A stretch of DNA of 33,742 nucleotides from the IMG/VR virus record IMGVR_UViG_3300025162_000121, positions 1 through 33,742 of that record; one strand, given 5' to 3'. This stretch comes from a virus. Shown here in pieces: positions 1 to 5,107 of the stretch. The notes beneath the pieces are model-generated. The model saw nothing but the letters and a program-made list of their open reading frames with translations, was not told the DNA's origin and made no database searches. The stretch's first letter is position 1, and every line of letters begins with the position of its first letter. A program made the translations under genes and the position numbers.

Positions 1-2
1 AG

Positions 3-389
3 AATCAACACGCTAATACGTTGCTTGTTTACAACTACAAAGAAGAACTAGAAGAACTCAAACGCCGTTATCCCCATGCCCAGACAATCAATGACTATAA
101 GGCTATCGAGCGTTGGAATGAGGGCAAGATCGAATTGCTATTGATTCATCCCAAGTCTGCTGGACACGGAATTAATTTACAGTTTGGCGGTAGCAAGATG
201 GTGTTTGTATCTTTGCCTTGGAGTTTAGAACTGTTTGAGCAAACCATAGGCAGATTGCATAGAGGAGGGCAAAAGCACGATGTTTGGTGCTATGTACTGT
301 TAACAAATAAAACAATTGATGAACGAATTTGGGCAGCTTTGGCTGATAAAAGAGCTATTTCGGATGTTGCAATTGAAGAACTTAAATAA
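3..389 (+). CDS. SNF2-family DNA helicase, C-terminal end (partial)
   Basis: The frame is open to the left window edge, so this is only the C-terminal part of a larger protein. Visible are the RecA-like domain 2 motifs of superfamily 2 helicases: motif V-like SAGHGINLQ and motif VI QTIGRLHRGGQ with the arginine-finger region, followed by the common SNF2 tail TIDERIWAAL. Proteins of this type in phages are ATP-driven DNA translocases thought to act in replication or recombination; the exact role cannot be told from this fragment. It heads a plus-strand cluster of DNA-metabolism genes. The helicase assignment is firm, the biological role is inference. Confidence 0.9.
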   Translation, partial: NQHANTLLVYNYKEELEELKRRYPHAQTINDYKAIERWNEGKIELLLIHPKSAGHGINLQFGGSKMVFVSLPWSLELFEQTIGRLHRGGQKHDVWCYVLLTNKTIDERIWAALADKRAISDVAIEELK

Positions 390-422
390 ATTTGTTGCAC
401 TATCAATAAATCTGTTACACTA
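385..422 (+). promoter_or_regulatory. Tandem near-repeat with possible sigma70-like promoter
   Basis: Two 18-base near-identical units (385-402 and 405-422, 20-base period, differing at two positions) fill the gap between the helicase stop and the next gene. The second contains TGTTACACT, which resembles an extended -10 (TG-N-TACACT, 416-421); TTGTTG at 392-397 could be a -35 with an 18-base spacer. It is either a promoter, a binding site for a regulator, or both. Weak evidence. Confidence 0.35.
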
Positions 423-444
423 AATCCTTTGAAAGGAATTAAAA

Positions 445-663
445 ATGAATTGGATTAAACAAACGCCTAAAGCAAGTGACTATAGCTGGAGATCATTGAC
501 AGATACTTTGTCTACTTTAAGTGAGGAAGAAGTATTGGATTTATTAAAATCAGAACGTAAGGGCGAAAAACGGCTTTCGATCCTACAGCGTTTGCATCAA
601 CGCTATAACACTTTGCGTGTGTCTAGAGAACGTGTAGAACTAATAGCAGAAGCTAAAAAATGA
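445..663 (+). CDS. Small phage protein, unknown function (72 aa)
   Basis: A charged, predicted all-helical protein with an acidic middle (SEEEVLDLLKSERKGEKR) and a basic second half (LHQRYNTLRVSRERVEL). It has no membrane segment or cysteine cluster. AAAGGAA lies about ten bases before the ATG, a good ribosome binding site, and the stop overlaps the next ATG as ATGA. I recall similar short proteins next to phage SNF2 helicases, which suggests but does not prove a replication-linked role. Function unknown. Confidence 0.8.
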   Translation: MNWIKQTPKASDYSWRSLTDTLSTLSEEEVLDLLKSERKGEKRLSILQRLHQRYNTLRVSRERVELIAEAKK

Positions 664-824
664 ACGAAGTTGAAAAGATGCTGATTGACGGCACAACGGC
701 ATATATGACACCAGAAGTAATTGTCATATTTAAAGTAGAACCCAGTTATGACGCGATAGCTAAAGCGCGTGAAATATTGGATAGTGTTACAGATACCTTA
801 ATTTTGAGGCAATTGGAAAAGTAG
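660..824 (+). CDS. Small hypothetical protein (54 aa)
   Basis: Starts at an ATG that shares ATGA with the stop of the gene before it, which implies translational coupling; there is no strong ribosome binding site of its own. The product (MNEVEKMLIDG... ending LILRQLEK) is acidic with a central hydrophobic stretch EVIVIFKV and a helix-forming C-terminal half. Nothing identifies a function. The exact stop-start junction and the next gene starting 26 bases later with its own SD support it being real. Confidence 0.65.
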   Translation: MNEVEKMLIDGTTAYMTPEVIVIFKVEPSYDAIAKAREILDSVTDTLILRQLEK

Positions 825-849
825 TAAATGATTAACTAGAGGAAAAATT

Positions 850-1029
850 ATGGCACAGAAAAAACCAGTTGTCGCAGCAAATGAAATATCGCTTGTGGCT
901 TTTAAAGATGGGTGTTCGCAAGGGCATGACTGTCCTGCCACCGATTCAGGTGATCGGTTTGTCGGGATTGCCACGACTGTGATCTTTGTGATTTGGGTTG
1001 TCTGCATTGCTGTGGGGGTTCCGTTATGA
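850..1029 (+). CDS. Small single-pass membrane protein (59 aa)
   Basis: ATG preceded by AGAGGA, a good ribosome binding site. The first 40 residues are polar with CSQGHDC (two cysteines); the C-terminal 19 or so residues (GIATTVIFVIWVVCIAVGV) form one clear membrane segment. It ends in an ATGA overlap with the next gene. A protein with a soluble N-terminal part and a C-terminal anchor fits a tail-anchored topology. I recognise no family. A role at the host inner membrane is inference. Confidence 0.65.
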   Translation: MAQKKPVVAANEISLVAFKDGCSQGHDCPATDSGDRFVGIATTVIFVIWVVCIAVGVPL

Positions 1030-1220
1030 AAACCTCACGCAAACTCAGAGCCGTAGAGGACGTTGAAATCGAGGAGGTTAAGCCTAAGCCCATTGACCCC
1101 GCCAACCCACCGCGACACATGACTCTTTTGGGCGGCACGCCTTACCACGCTGGCAAAGCAAACGTGCTTGAAACTTTCCGCAAGTACGGTTTTGTGCCAC
1201 CTACTGAGATTAAATTATGA
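1026..1220 (+). CDS. Small hypothetical protein (64 aa)
   Basis: I chose the ATG at 1026 because it makes an ATGA overlap with the preceding stop and has GGGGG just upstream; an in-frame TTG at 993 would run back into the preceding gene. The protein has a basic N-terminus (MKTSRKLR), an acidic stretch (VEDVEIEEV), a Pro-rich middle (KPKPIDPANPP) and a more conserved-looking C-terminus (GGTPYHAGKANVLETFRKYG). No known domain recognised. It is probably translated as part of the coupled chain of small genes. Confidence 0.65.
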   Translation: MKTSRKLRAVEDVEIEEVKPKPIDPANPPRHMTLLGGTPYHAGKANVLETFRKYGFVPPTEIKL

Positions 1221-1324
1221 ATAAGTACGCAAATAAAACGCCCACAGACCTTGCTAGAAGCATGGCTGTTCCCGTGATGGAATGGATTGGAAAACGCATT
1301 CAACAAGTGGAGAATAAAAAATGA
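1217..1324 (+). CDS. Very small protein (35 aa) ending in the 38-bp repeat
   Basis: Starts and ends in ATGA overlaps with its neighbours. The product is short and basic (MNKYANKTPTDLARSM then a helix ending QQVENKK). Its last 12 codons and the next start codon lie inside the 38-bp segment that recurs perfectly at 2479-2516. Function unknown. Existence rests on the exact stop-start junctions at both ends. Confidence 0.55.
   Translation: MNKYANKTPTDLARSMAVPVMEWIGKRIQQVENKK
1286..1323 (+). repeat. 38-bp direct repeat, copy 1
   Basis: Identical over 38 bases to 2479-2516. It holds the last codons of the 35-aa gene, an SD-like GTGGAG and the ATG of the next gene, so it is a duplicated translation initiation region. 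The bases flanking the two copies differ, so the match ends are sharp. Confidence 0.95.
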
Positions 1325-1491
1325 ATGATCTTTCACACGAAATTGTTAAGATGAAAAAGTTAATAAACCAGCTTGAGGTATTAAATGCTAATCCGGGTTT
1401 GGTTGGAAAAAAACTAATTACTGAAGCTGTATCTGAAATTAAAATAGTAACTTTACTATTAGAAATTCAAGTGGCTAACTATGCAGACTAA
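1321..1491 (+). CDS. Small coiled-coil-like protein (56 aa)
   Basis: The start codon is the last three bases of repeat copy 1, with SD GTGGAG ahead of it. The product (MNDLSHEIVKMKKLINQLEV... to ...LLEIQVANYAD) has heptad-like Leu/Ile spacing and is probably two helices. It overlaps the start of the methyltransferase by 11 bases, so the two are likely co-translated. Its position suggests a small partner or accessory of the methyltransferase cassette, but this is inference from context only. Confidence 0.6.
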   Translation: MNDLSHEIVKMKKLINQLEVLNANPGLVGKKLITEAVSEIKIVTLLLEIQVANYAD

Positions 1492-2479
1492 TTGGGCTGA
1501 CAAAGTGCCAGTTGATCCAGATGTTATGGCTGTATTGCGCTATTGCCGGGAAAGAGGTTTTCCTCATTACGATCTAACGCTAGAACAAAAGATGATTGAC
1601 TTTAATAAGTTATGTCGTTTTGATCTGAACAAAATTATTCAGGATGGCTTTGTCAATCAAACATTGCACGCTATGGGTTTATGTTGGACATACTTTCCAC
1701 ATCACTGGGCTATTCGTACACGCAATATGAAAACTGCGATTGATGTATGGGAAGACGATAACTTGTTAGTCAAAGCAATCAAGAGCAGGATTAAATGGGG
1801 TGGCAAAGTTGGTGAAAATGGCTTTATGACCGATTCCAATTTGCGTAAGGCAGTGCGTACCTATTCCGGGGTGCAAAGAGTAAGTAACTTTAGACCATCA
1901 GCGGCGGCGGCAATCTATCGCAAATATTGTCCACCGGGCGGCACTGTATGGGATATGTCATCAGGCTTTGGCGGGCGATTGATTGGAGCTCTTGCAAGTG
2001 GATCTGTAGGAACCTATTACGGCTGTGATCCATCTACACCCACCTATGCTGGTTTAGAGCAGATACAAGAAGATTTTGCAGGCAGGATGAACATTCACCT
2101 AGCCAAGCAGGGAAGCGAGGTATACACGCCTCCTGAGCCCGTAGATCTATGCTTTACATCACCACCATACTTCGATACCGAGGCTTATAGTCACGATATG
2201 GAGCAAAGTTGTATTGCTTATCCCAGTGTTGCAAGCTGGAATCATCATTTTCTTAGGAAGACCATCCAGAACTGCAAGAGCGTATTGAAGGCTGATGGAT
2301 ACCTGATCCTCAATGTAGCCAATGTAGCCAGCCATAAAACCCTTGAAGCTGATACGGTGGCAATTGCTCAGGATGAGGGCTTTACCCTTGTAGACACCCT
2401 AAAAATGAAGCTTTCCTCAATAAATTTTGCAAAAGTTCACAGGTTTGAGCCTATTTTTGTGTTCAAAACAACAAACTAA
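1481..2479 (+). CDS. SAM-dependent DNA methyltransferase (332 aa)
   Basis: A class I methyltransferase. Motif I is the region VWDMSSGFGGRL (about residues 157-167), an acidic SAM-contacting position follows at D183 (YYGCDPS), and catalytic motif IV is FTSPPYF (225-231). S-P-P-Y is the form used by enzymes that methylate the exocyclic amine of cytosine (N4) or adenine (N6). The 140 residues before motif I are unusual for a minimal enzyme and may be the target-recognition part. No restriction endonuclease lies beside it, so an orphan enzyme protecting phage DNA from host restriction is most likely. The gene sits between two copies of a 38-bp direct repeat. Target base and site cannot be read from sequence. 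Confidence 0.9.
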   Translation: MQTNWADKVPVDPDVMAVLRYCRERGFPHYDLTLEQKMIDFNKLCRFDLNKIIQDGFVNQTLHAMGLCWTYFPHHWAIRTRNMKTAIDVWEDDNLLVKAIKSRIKWGGKVGENGFMTDSNLRKAVRTYSGVQRVSNFRPSAAAAIYRKYCPPGGTVWDMSSGFGGRLIGALASGSVGTYYGCDPSTPTYAGLEQIQEDFAGRMNIHLAKQGSEVYTPPEPVDLCFTSPPYFDTEAYSHDMEQSCIAYPSVASWNHHFLRKTIQNCKSVLKADGYLILNVANVASHKTLEADTVAIAQDEGFTLVDTLKMKLSSINFAKVHRFEPIFVFKTTN

Positions 2480-2516
2480 TTGGAAAACGCATTCAACAAG
2501 TGGAGAATAAAAAATG
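2479..2516 (+). repeat. 38-bp direct repeat, copy 2
   Basis: Perfect copy of 1286-1323. It starts on the last base of the methyltransferase stop codon and ends on an ATG that opens a 12-codon reading frame. The distance between copies is 1193 bases. Confidence 0.95.
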
Positions 2517-2552
2517 TTAGAACAACAAGTATGGGGAGGAAAAACATTTTGA
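2514..2552 (+). CDS. Possible 12-residue micro-ORF / leader (MLEQQVWGGKTF)
   Basis: The ATG carried by repeat copy 2 has the duplicated SD GTGGAG and opens a 12-codon frame. Its TGA (2550-2552) overlaps the TTG at 2549 as TTGA, the same type of junction as the ATGA overlaps of the small genes here. It may be a coupling leader for the next gene or a leftover of the recombination that made the repeat. Translation is unproven. Confidence 0.4.
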   Translation: MLEQQVWGGKTF

Positions 2553-2899
2553 ACATTGGTGATGTGAATAGCACTGAAAAAGGTTCAGGCGCTCGTTATA
2601 ACGCAGGTAAGCCTGACCTAAGCCTTATTCCTCTTTGTACGCTTGAAGATGAAGCTAAGGTCTGGATGTATGGCAATCAGAAGTATGCTGCATGGAACTG
2701 GGTTAAAGGAATGGATTGGTCTGTACCCTTAGCTTGCGCCTTGCGCCACCTGTCTAAATGGCAAGCTGGTGAGGAGAACGATGAGGAGTCGGGGCTACCC
2801 CACCTTGCTCATGCTATGTGCAACCTACGGATGCTAACGCTGTTCTCTAAGACATATAAAGACGGCGATGATCGCCCGCCATCAGAATTCATGCCATGA
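2549..2899 (+). CDS. dATP/dGTP diphosphohydrolase-like protein (MazG-like fold, 116 aa)
   Basis: The sequence GARYNAGKPDLSLIPL followed by a W-x-YGxxKYAxWNW-like block matches what I know of the phage dATP/dGTP diphosphohydrolase N-terminal family (formerly DUF5664). W-QAGEENDEESGLPHLAHA gives the acidic metal-binding helix and the H-L-x-H-A segment of all-alpha NTP pyrophosphatases. The expected reaction is dNTP to dNMP plus pyrophosphate, shaping the nucleotide pool during replication. I chose TTG at 2549 because GGGGAGG sits ten bases upstream; other in-frame starts are TTG 2480 and ATG 2531, both with poor ribosome binding sites. No purZ-like gene is in view, so a link to modified-base DNA cannot be claimed. 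It ends in an ATGA overlap. Confidence 0.75.
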   Translation: MNIGDVNSTEKGSGARYNAGKPDLSLIPLCTLEDEAKVWMYGNQKYAAWNWVKGMDWSVPLACALRHLSKWQAGEENDEESGLPHLAHAMCNLRMLTLFSKTYKDGDDRPPSEFMP

Positions 2900-3126
2900 G
2901 CCAAACTAGACTAGGTTCGTTTATTGAAGCATGGGTGAATGTACTGATAGGGTTTACCATTAATTACATCGCCAATTTGTTGATATTCCCGCTATTTGGC
3001 GTTTACATTAGTCTGTTAGATAACTTCTATATGGGTCTGCTATACACTGTCATCTCAGTAATTCGTAGCTATGCTGTTAGACGTTGGTTCAATGCAAGAT
3101 TGCATCGCTTATTGGCCAATATATGA
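2896..3126 (+). CDS. Small two-pass membrane protein (76 aa, DUF7220-like)
   Basis: Begins QTRLGSFIEAWVNVLIGFTINY and has two hydrophobic segments (about residues 14-38 and 44-58) followed by a basic tail (RRWFNARLHRLL). This layout and the Q-T-R-x-G-S-x-x-E start match a family of small phage membrane proteins I remember as DUF7220; no function is known for it. It is coupled to the gene before by ATGA and to a tiny ORF after it by another ATGA. Transmembrane topology is clear; the family name is from memory. Confidence 0.75.
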   Translation: MSQTRLGSFIEAWVNVLIGFTINYIANLLIFPLFGVYISLLDNFYMGLLYTVISVIRSYAVRRWFNARLHRLLANI

Positions 3127-3167
3127 GTGCATGGTTAATAATAGTTACAGGATTGATATACGCCTAA
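3123..3167 (+). pseudogene. 14-codon hydrophobic ORF, possible truncated membrane gene
   Basis: ATGA overlap with the preceding stop opens MSAWLIIVTGLIYA and then TAA. The peptide is almost wholly hydrophobic and looks like the first part of a small membrane protein with the rest missing. It reaches into the 3' end of the opposing HTH gene, so the truncation may have come from the rearrangement that placed the two gene blocks head to head. It could also be a genuine micropeptide. Confidence 0.35.
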
Positions 3168-3348
3168 TTTGATCGCGTTGGGAATTATGGGTGGCCAATT
3201 TAATGCCAAGCCGGGTTTCAATACTGCTTCGCCTTCTCACGACACTAGAAGAAGCAACACCCAATTTTTCCGCCATTAAGACAGGAGAGCCTAGTTTAGC
3301 TCAAAGGGCTATAAATTCTTGATCTGTGCATACAAGTTTCAGTGCCAT
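3145..3348 (-). pseudogene. Helix-turn-helix DNA-binding protein gene interrupted by an in-frame TGA
   Basis: Minus strand from ATG at 3348, preceded by AGAAGGG at a proper distance. The frame reads MALKLVCTDQEFIAL, a TGA at 3301-3303, then AKLGSPVLMAEKLGVASSSV and on to RRRSSIETRLGIKL, ending at TAA 3145. The part after the stop is a textbook helix-turn-helix (GSPxxMAEKLGVASSSVVRRR) followed by the R-R-R-x-x-I-E pattern common in small phage HTH proteins. The stop falls where a Trp (TGG) would fit, so one base change explains it. TGA is used as a normal stop in the neighbours, so recoding is unlikely. Restarting at the ATG of codon 25 would lose the first helix and has no ribosome binding site. 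It is a recent pseudogene, a strain variant or a base-call error; only reads can tell. Confidence 0.6.
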
Positions 3349-3375
3349 AAGTACCCTTCTAATTGTTGTAATCGG

Positions 3376-3403
3376 ATATTAACCGAATCGTATGTTAAAT
3401 CAA
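3376..3403 (-). promoter_or_regulatory. Candidate promoter with overlapping dyad for the HTH gene
   Basis: On the minus strand TTGATT (3398-3403) is followed after 16 bases by TAATAT (3376-3381), a plausible sigma70-type promoter about 30 bases before the HTH start. The -10 lies between the arms of a small inverted repeat TCGG-N7-CCGA (3372-3386), which could be an autoregulatory operator. Suggestive only. Confidence 0.35.
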
Positions 3404-3410
3404 TGACTTA

Positions 3411-3620
3411 CTAGCGATTACCTGTTAATTTTTTAAATTTTTGTTCCATCTCGTAATCTTCACGGCATTCTGCGGAACAGAATCTGCCTTGTGCAATGGT
3501 TTTATTACAGTAAAGACAGTGCCCTGAGAACTTTAACGGCTGTTGCGCCCGTACTGCTTTAATTGCTAAATCCCGATGCAAGGCTTCTAAATCGCTTGCA
3601 TCATCGAATAGATCGCTCAT
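3411..3620 (-). CDS. Small zinc-finger protein (69 aa)
   Basis: The second half has CLYCNKTIAQGRFCSAECRE, four cysteines in a C-x2-C...C-x3-C layout that should bind one zinc ion. The N-terminal half is acidic then helical (DLFDDASDLEALHRDLAIKA). Phages often encode such DksA- or Zn-ribbon-like small proteins close to the lysis genes; their role is unproven and may be binding nucleic acid or RNA polymerase. It is the last intact gene of the minus-strand block, starting one base after the Rz stop. Confidence 0.75.
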   Translation of the reverse strand: MSDLFDDASDLEALHRDLAIKAVRAQQPLKFSGHCLYCNKTIAQGRFCSAECREDYEMEQKFKKLTGNR

Positions 3621-4016
3621 TTACATTCCTGCTTGTTGCTTAATCCAGTCTTGTAAACTGACTAATTGTTGCGTTGTAGCGGCGCAAGCAAGTAACTGGT
3701 CGGTGGCGCTTTCATTAACTCCGCTGGCGGGGTTGGAAAGGCTGGGCATTGAACCGCTACCGGGCTGGCGCAGCCCGTTATAATAAGACTTGAGAGCAGA
3801 CAACTTAGTTTGGTATTCATTAATAACCCCTTTATTAATTAGTTCTTGCTCTTTAATTTTTGCTTTATTTTCTGCAATTTGTTTATCTGCAATAGTTGCT
3901 ACTTCTGCTTTGTATGTTACAAGAGCATTATGCTCATATTTTCCATAGCCAACACCAAACAAAGCTAAAGCTGCTAAAGCAATCATAATATAACCGCTTA
4001 AAGTTAACCCGAACAT
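3621..4016 (-). CDS. Rz: Inner-membrane spanin (Rz-like), 131 aa
   Basis: The N-terminal signal anchor (about residues 5-24) is followed by a long charged helix (ADKQIAENKAKIKEQELINK) and a C-terminal helix (ACAATTQQLVSLQDWIKQQ), the layout of Rz i-spanins. In Gram-negative lysis the i-spanin in the inner membrane pairs with the outer-membrane lipoprotein Rz1 to disrupt the outer membrane. The assignment is strongly backed by an Rz1 frame nested inside it. It overlaps the lysozyme gene upstream by 13 bases. The Pro/Gly/Ser-rich stretch before the last helix is where the out-of-frame gene imposes its codons. Confidence 0.9.
   Translation of the reverse strand: MFGLTLSGYIMIALAALALFGVGYGKYEHNALVTYKAEVATIADKQIAENKAKIKEQELINKGVINEYQTKLSALKSYYNGLRQPGSGSMPSLSNPASGVNESATDQLLACAATTQQLVSLQDWIKQQAGM
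3662..3820 (-). CDS. Rz1: Outer-membrane spanin lipoprotein (Rz1-like), nested in Rz, 52 aa
   Basis: This frame lies wholly inside Rz in another reading frame. From the ATG at 3820, with AAGGGG just upstream, it reads MNTKLSCLLSSLIITGC, a lipoprotein signal peptide ending in the lipobox I-T-G-C with Cys17 as lipidation site. The mature part of 36 residues is Pro-rich (CPAFPTPPAELMKAPPTS). Signal, lipobox, proline content, length and position all match Rz1 o-spanins, which sit in the outer membrane facing the Rz C-terminus. This is the canonical nested Rz/Rz1 architecture and is easily missed by gene callers. Confidence 0.93.
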   Translation of the reverse strand: MNTKLSCLLSSLIITGCASPVAVQCPAFPTPPAELMKAPPTSYLLAPLQRNN

Positions 4017-4462
4017 TGTGCGTATTCCTCTTGTCTGCGTTTAACAAGCCCCGGCAACACTTTGCCCCCAGCTTGATTCCACTTTAATAACTCTTTGCAA
4101 GCCCCTGCATAATCGCTTGAATTGAGCTTTTTATTAAGGGTTGAATGACAGAAAGCAGACACCCCAACATTATAGGTAAAATCCAAATAAGCATCATATT
4201 CTCCTTGAGAGATAGGCACATGAATACAATCCGCCATACCTTTGGCATGAATGTTTACACTATTTTCTAATACCTGAAGCGCCCTTACAGGATTTGTAGT
4301 TTCGTTTGCTTTAGTTCCATCAGCTTGACCAAACCCAATTGTTTCTACGCCAGCAGTATCTTTATATGATGTATTGCTATAGCCTTCATGTACAGCAATT
4401 CCTACAAGAACAGATGCGCTTGCTATTAAAGATGCAGCCGCAGTGCGTTGTTTAGATATCAT
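4004..4462 (-). CDS. SAR endolysin, GH24 lysozyme (152 aa)
   Basis: Phage lysozyme of the T4/P21 type that cleaves the N-acetylmuramic acid to N-acetylglucosamine bond of peptidoglycan. The catalytic triad spacing E-x8-D-x5-T is exact: Glu26 (HEGYS), Asp35 (YKDTAG) and Thr41 (ETIGFG). The first 24 residues hold a weakly hydrophobic Ala/Ser/Gly-rich segment (AAASLIASASVLVGIAV) without a signal-peptidase site, typical of signal-anchor-release endolysins that are exported by Sec, stay tethered and inactive, and are freed when the membrane is depolarised. It overlaps the holin-like gene by 11 bases upstream and Rz by 13 bases downstream. Confidence 0.95.
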   Translation of the reverse strand: MISKQRTAAASLIASASVLVGIAVHEGYSNTSYKDTAGVETIGFGQADGTKANETTNPVRALQVLENSVNIHAKGMADCIHVPISQGEYDAYLDFTYNVGVSAFCHSTLNKKLNSSDYAGACKELLKWNQAGGKVLPGLVKRRQEEYAQCSG

Positions 4463-4649
4463 TAAGGGGTTTATTAGTTACAAAGCGTAACAAAATACAG
4501 ATAATGGCTACTATTACCCCAATCAGGGCTTGCCATCTAGGATCTATAGGAAGATAAAAAACAAATCCTTGTAAAACTGAAAGCGTACCAATAATTATCG
4601 CAAACCAAACGGTTTTTGATTTATAGGCACATTTAAGTTTATCCCACAT
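4452..4649 (-). CDS. Holin-like two-pass membrane protein (65 aa)
   Basis: A short basic N-terminus (MWDKLKCAYKSK) is followed by two hydrophobic segments (about residues 14-33 and 41-59) and a basic tail RFVTNKPLNDI. Size, topology and position directly before a SAR endolysin fit a pinholin or class II holin that sets lysis timing by permeabilising the inner membrane. There is no dual-start motif for an antiholin in the sequence. It is joined to the lysine-rich gene upstream by TAATG. Holin function is inferred from topology and context. Confidence 0.75.
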   Translation of the reverse strand: MWDKLKCAYKSKTVWFAIIIGTLSVLQGFVFYLPIDPRWQALIGVIVAIICILLRFVTNKPLNDI

Positions 4650-4849
4650 TACTTCTTTTTAACTGTAGCCTTTTTTGCTACTTTAGTAGCTTTTTTGGCA
4701 ACAACCTTTTTGGCTATTGGCTTACGGGTAGTGGCTTTTTTAAGAGTAGGCTTTTTTAGCGATTCGCTTAAAGAAACAATTTCCATAACTTCTTCTCTAG
4801 GAACAGGGAAAGGTTTTCTTGTGAGCAATGCAGCAATTTTCTTTAACAT
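4649..4849 (-). CDS. Lysine/alanine-rich, histone H1-tail-like protein (66 aa)
   Basis: Residues 32-66 are a low-complexity Lys/Ala/Thr/Val stretch with repeated KKAT and AKK units (for example KKVVAKKATKVAKKATVKKK), like the C-terminal tails of histone H1 and bacterial H1-like proteins. The N-terminal half is a short ordinary helix-forming sequence. Such tails bind DNA or other polyanions without sequence specificity. Finding one in a lysis cassette is unexpected; it could condense DNA, bind lipopolysaccharide or peptidoglycan, or regulate the holin. It is joined to both neighbours by TAATG-type overlaps, so it is made together with them. Confidence 0.7.
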   Translation of the reverse strand: MLKKIAALLTRKPFPVPREEVMEIVSLSESLKKPTLKKATTRKPIAKKVVAKKATKVAKKATVKKK

Positions 4850-5082
4850 TATTTATCTGCCTTTTGGTCAAGTTTGTCAAAAATCTTATCTAAAATAACT
4901 TCTAGCTTATCGAATCTTGTATTAATGTCCGCTTTTTTTACATAATGCTCTGCTACATTTAGCTCTAAACTAGCTACATCTTCTTTAAGTTTTTGTGTTG
5001 CATCCCATATTTGACGAGCAAACCAACCAATAGAAGCAATAAAAGCGGCTAATCCCAAATTTACAAATGATTGCCAATCCAT
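4849..5082 (-). CDS. Membrane protein with coiled coil, XhlA/holin-associated-like (77 aa)
   Basis: One membrane segment near the N-terminus (VNLGLAAFIASIGWFA, about residues 7-22) is followed by a long amphipathic helix with heptad spacing (KLKEDVASLELNVAEHY... DKLEVILDKIFDKLDQKADK). This N-terminal anchor plus coiled coil matches XhlA-type hemolysin/holin-accessory proteins and class III-like holins. It is the first gene of the lysis cassette, with GGGG about ten bases before its ATG. Either the holin or a holin partner of the 65-aa gene downstream. Confidence 0.7.
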   Translation of the reverse strand: MDWQSFVNLGLAAFIASIGWFARQIWDATQKLKEDVASLELNVAEHYVKKADINTRFDKLEVILDKIFDKLDQKADK

Positions 5083-5107
5083 GTATTACCCCGATAAAAC
5101 GCTAAAA

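Noticed and set aside
798-1336. Three overlapping minus-strand frames over the small plus-strand genes
   Set aside because: They lack ribosome binding sites and oppose a chain of coupled plus-strand genes with exact stop-start junctions.
1481-2479. A restriction-modification system
   Set aside because: No endonuclease or specificity gene is next to the methyltransferase, so an orphan methyltransferase is the simpler reading.
2549-2899. Evidence for a modified-base (2-aminoadenine) genome from the dNTP diphosphohydrolase
   Set aside because: This family is widespread in ordinary phages and no purZ-like or dedicated polymerase gene is visible in the window.
3168-3220. Plus-strand continuation of the 14-codon membrane ORF (GNYGWPI after the stop) as remains of a longer gene
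   Set aside because: It lies antisense to the well-formed HTH frame; the resemblance to a membrane protein tail is too weak to separate from chance.
3301-3303. TGA decoded as tryptophan (alternative genetic code)
   Set aside because: Several neighbouring genes end in TGA inside exact ATGA junctions, so TGA is a normal stop here.
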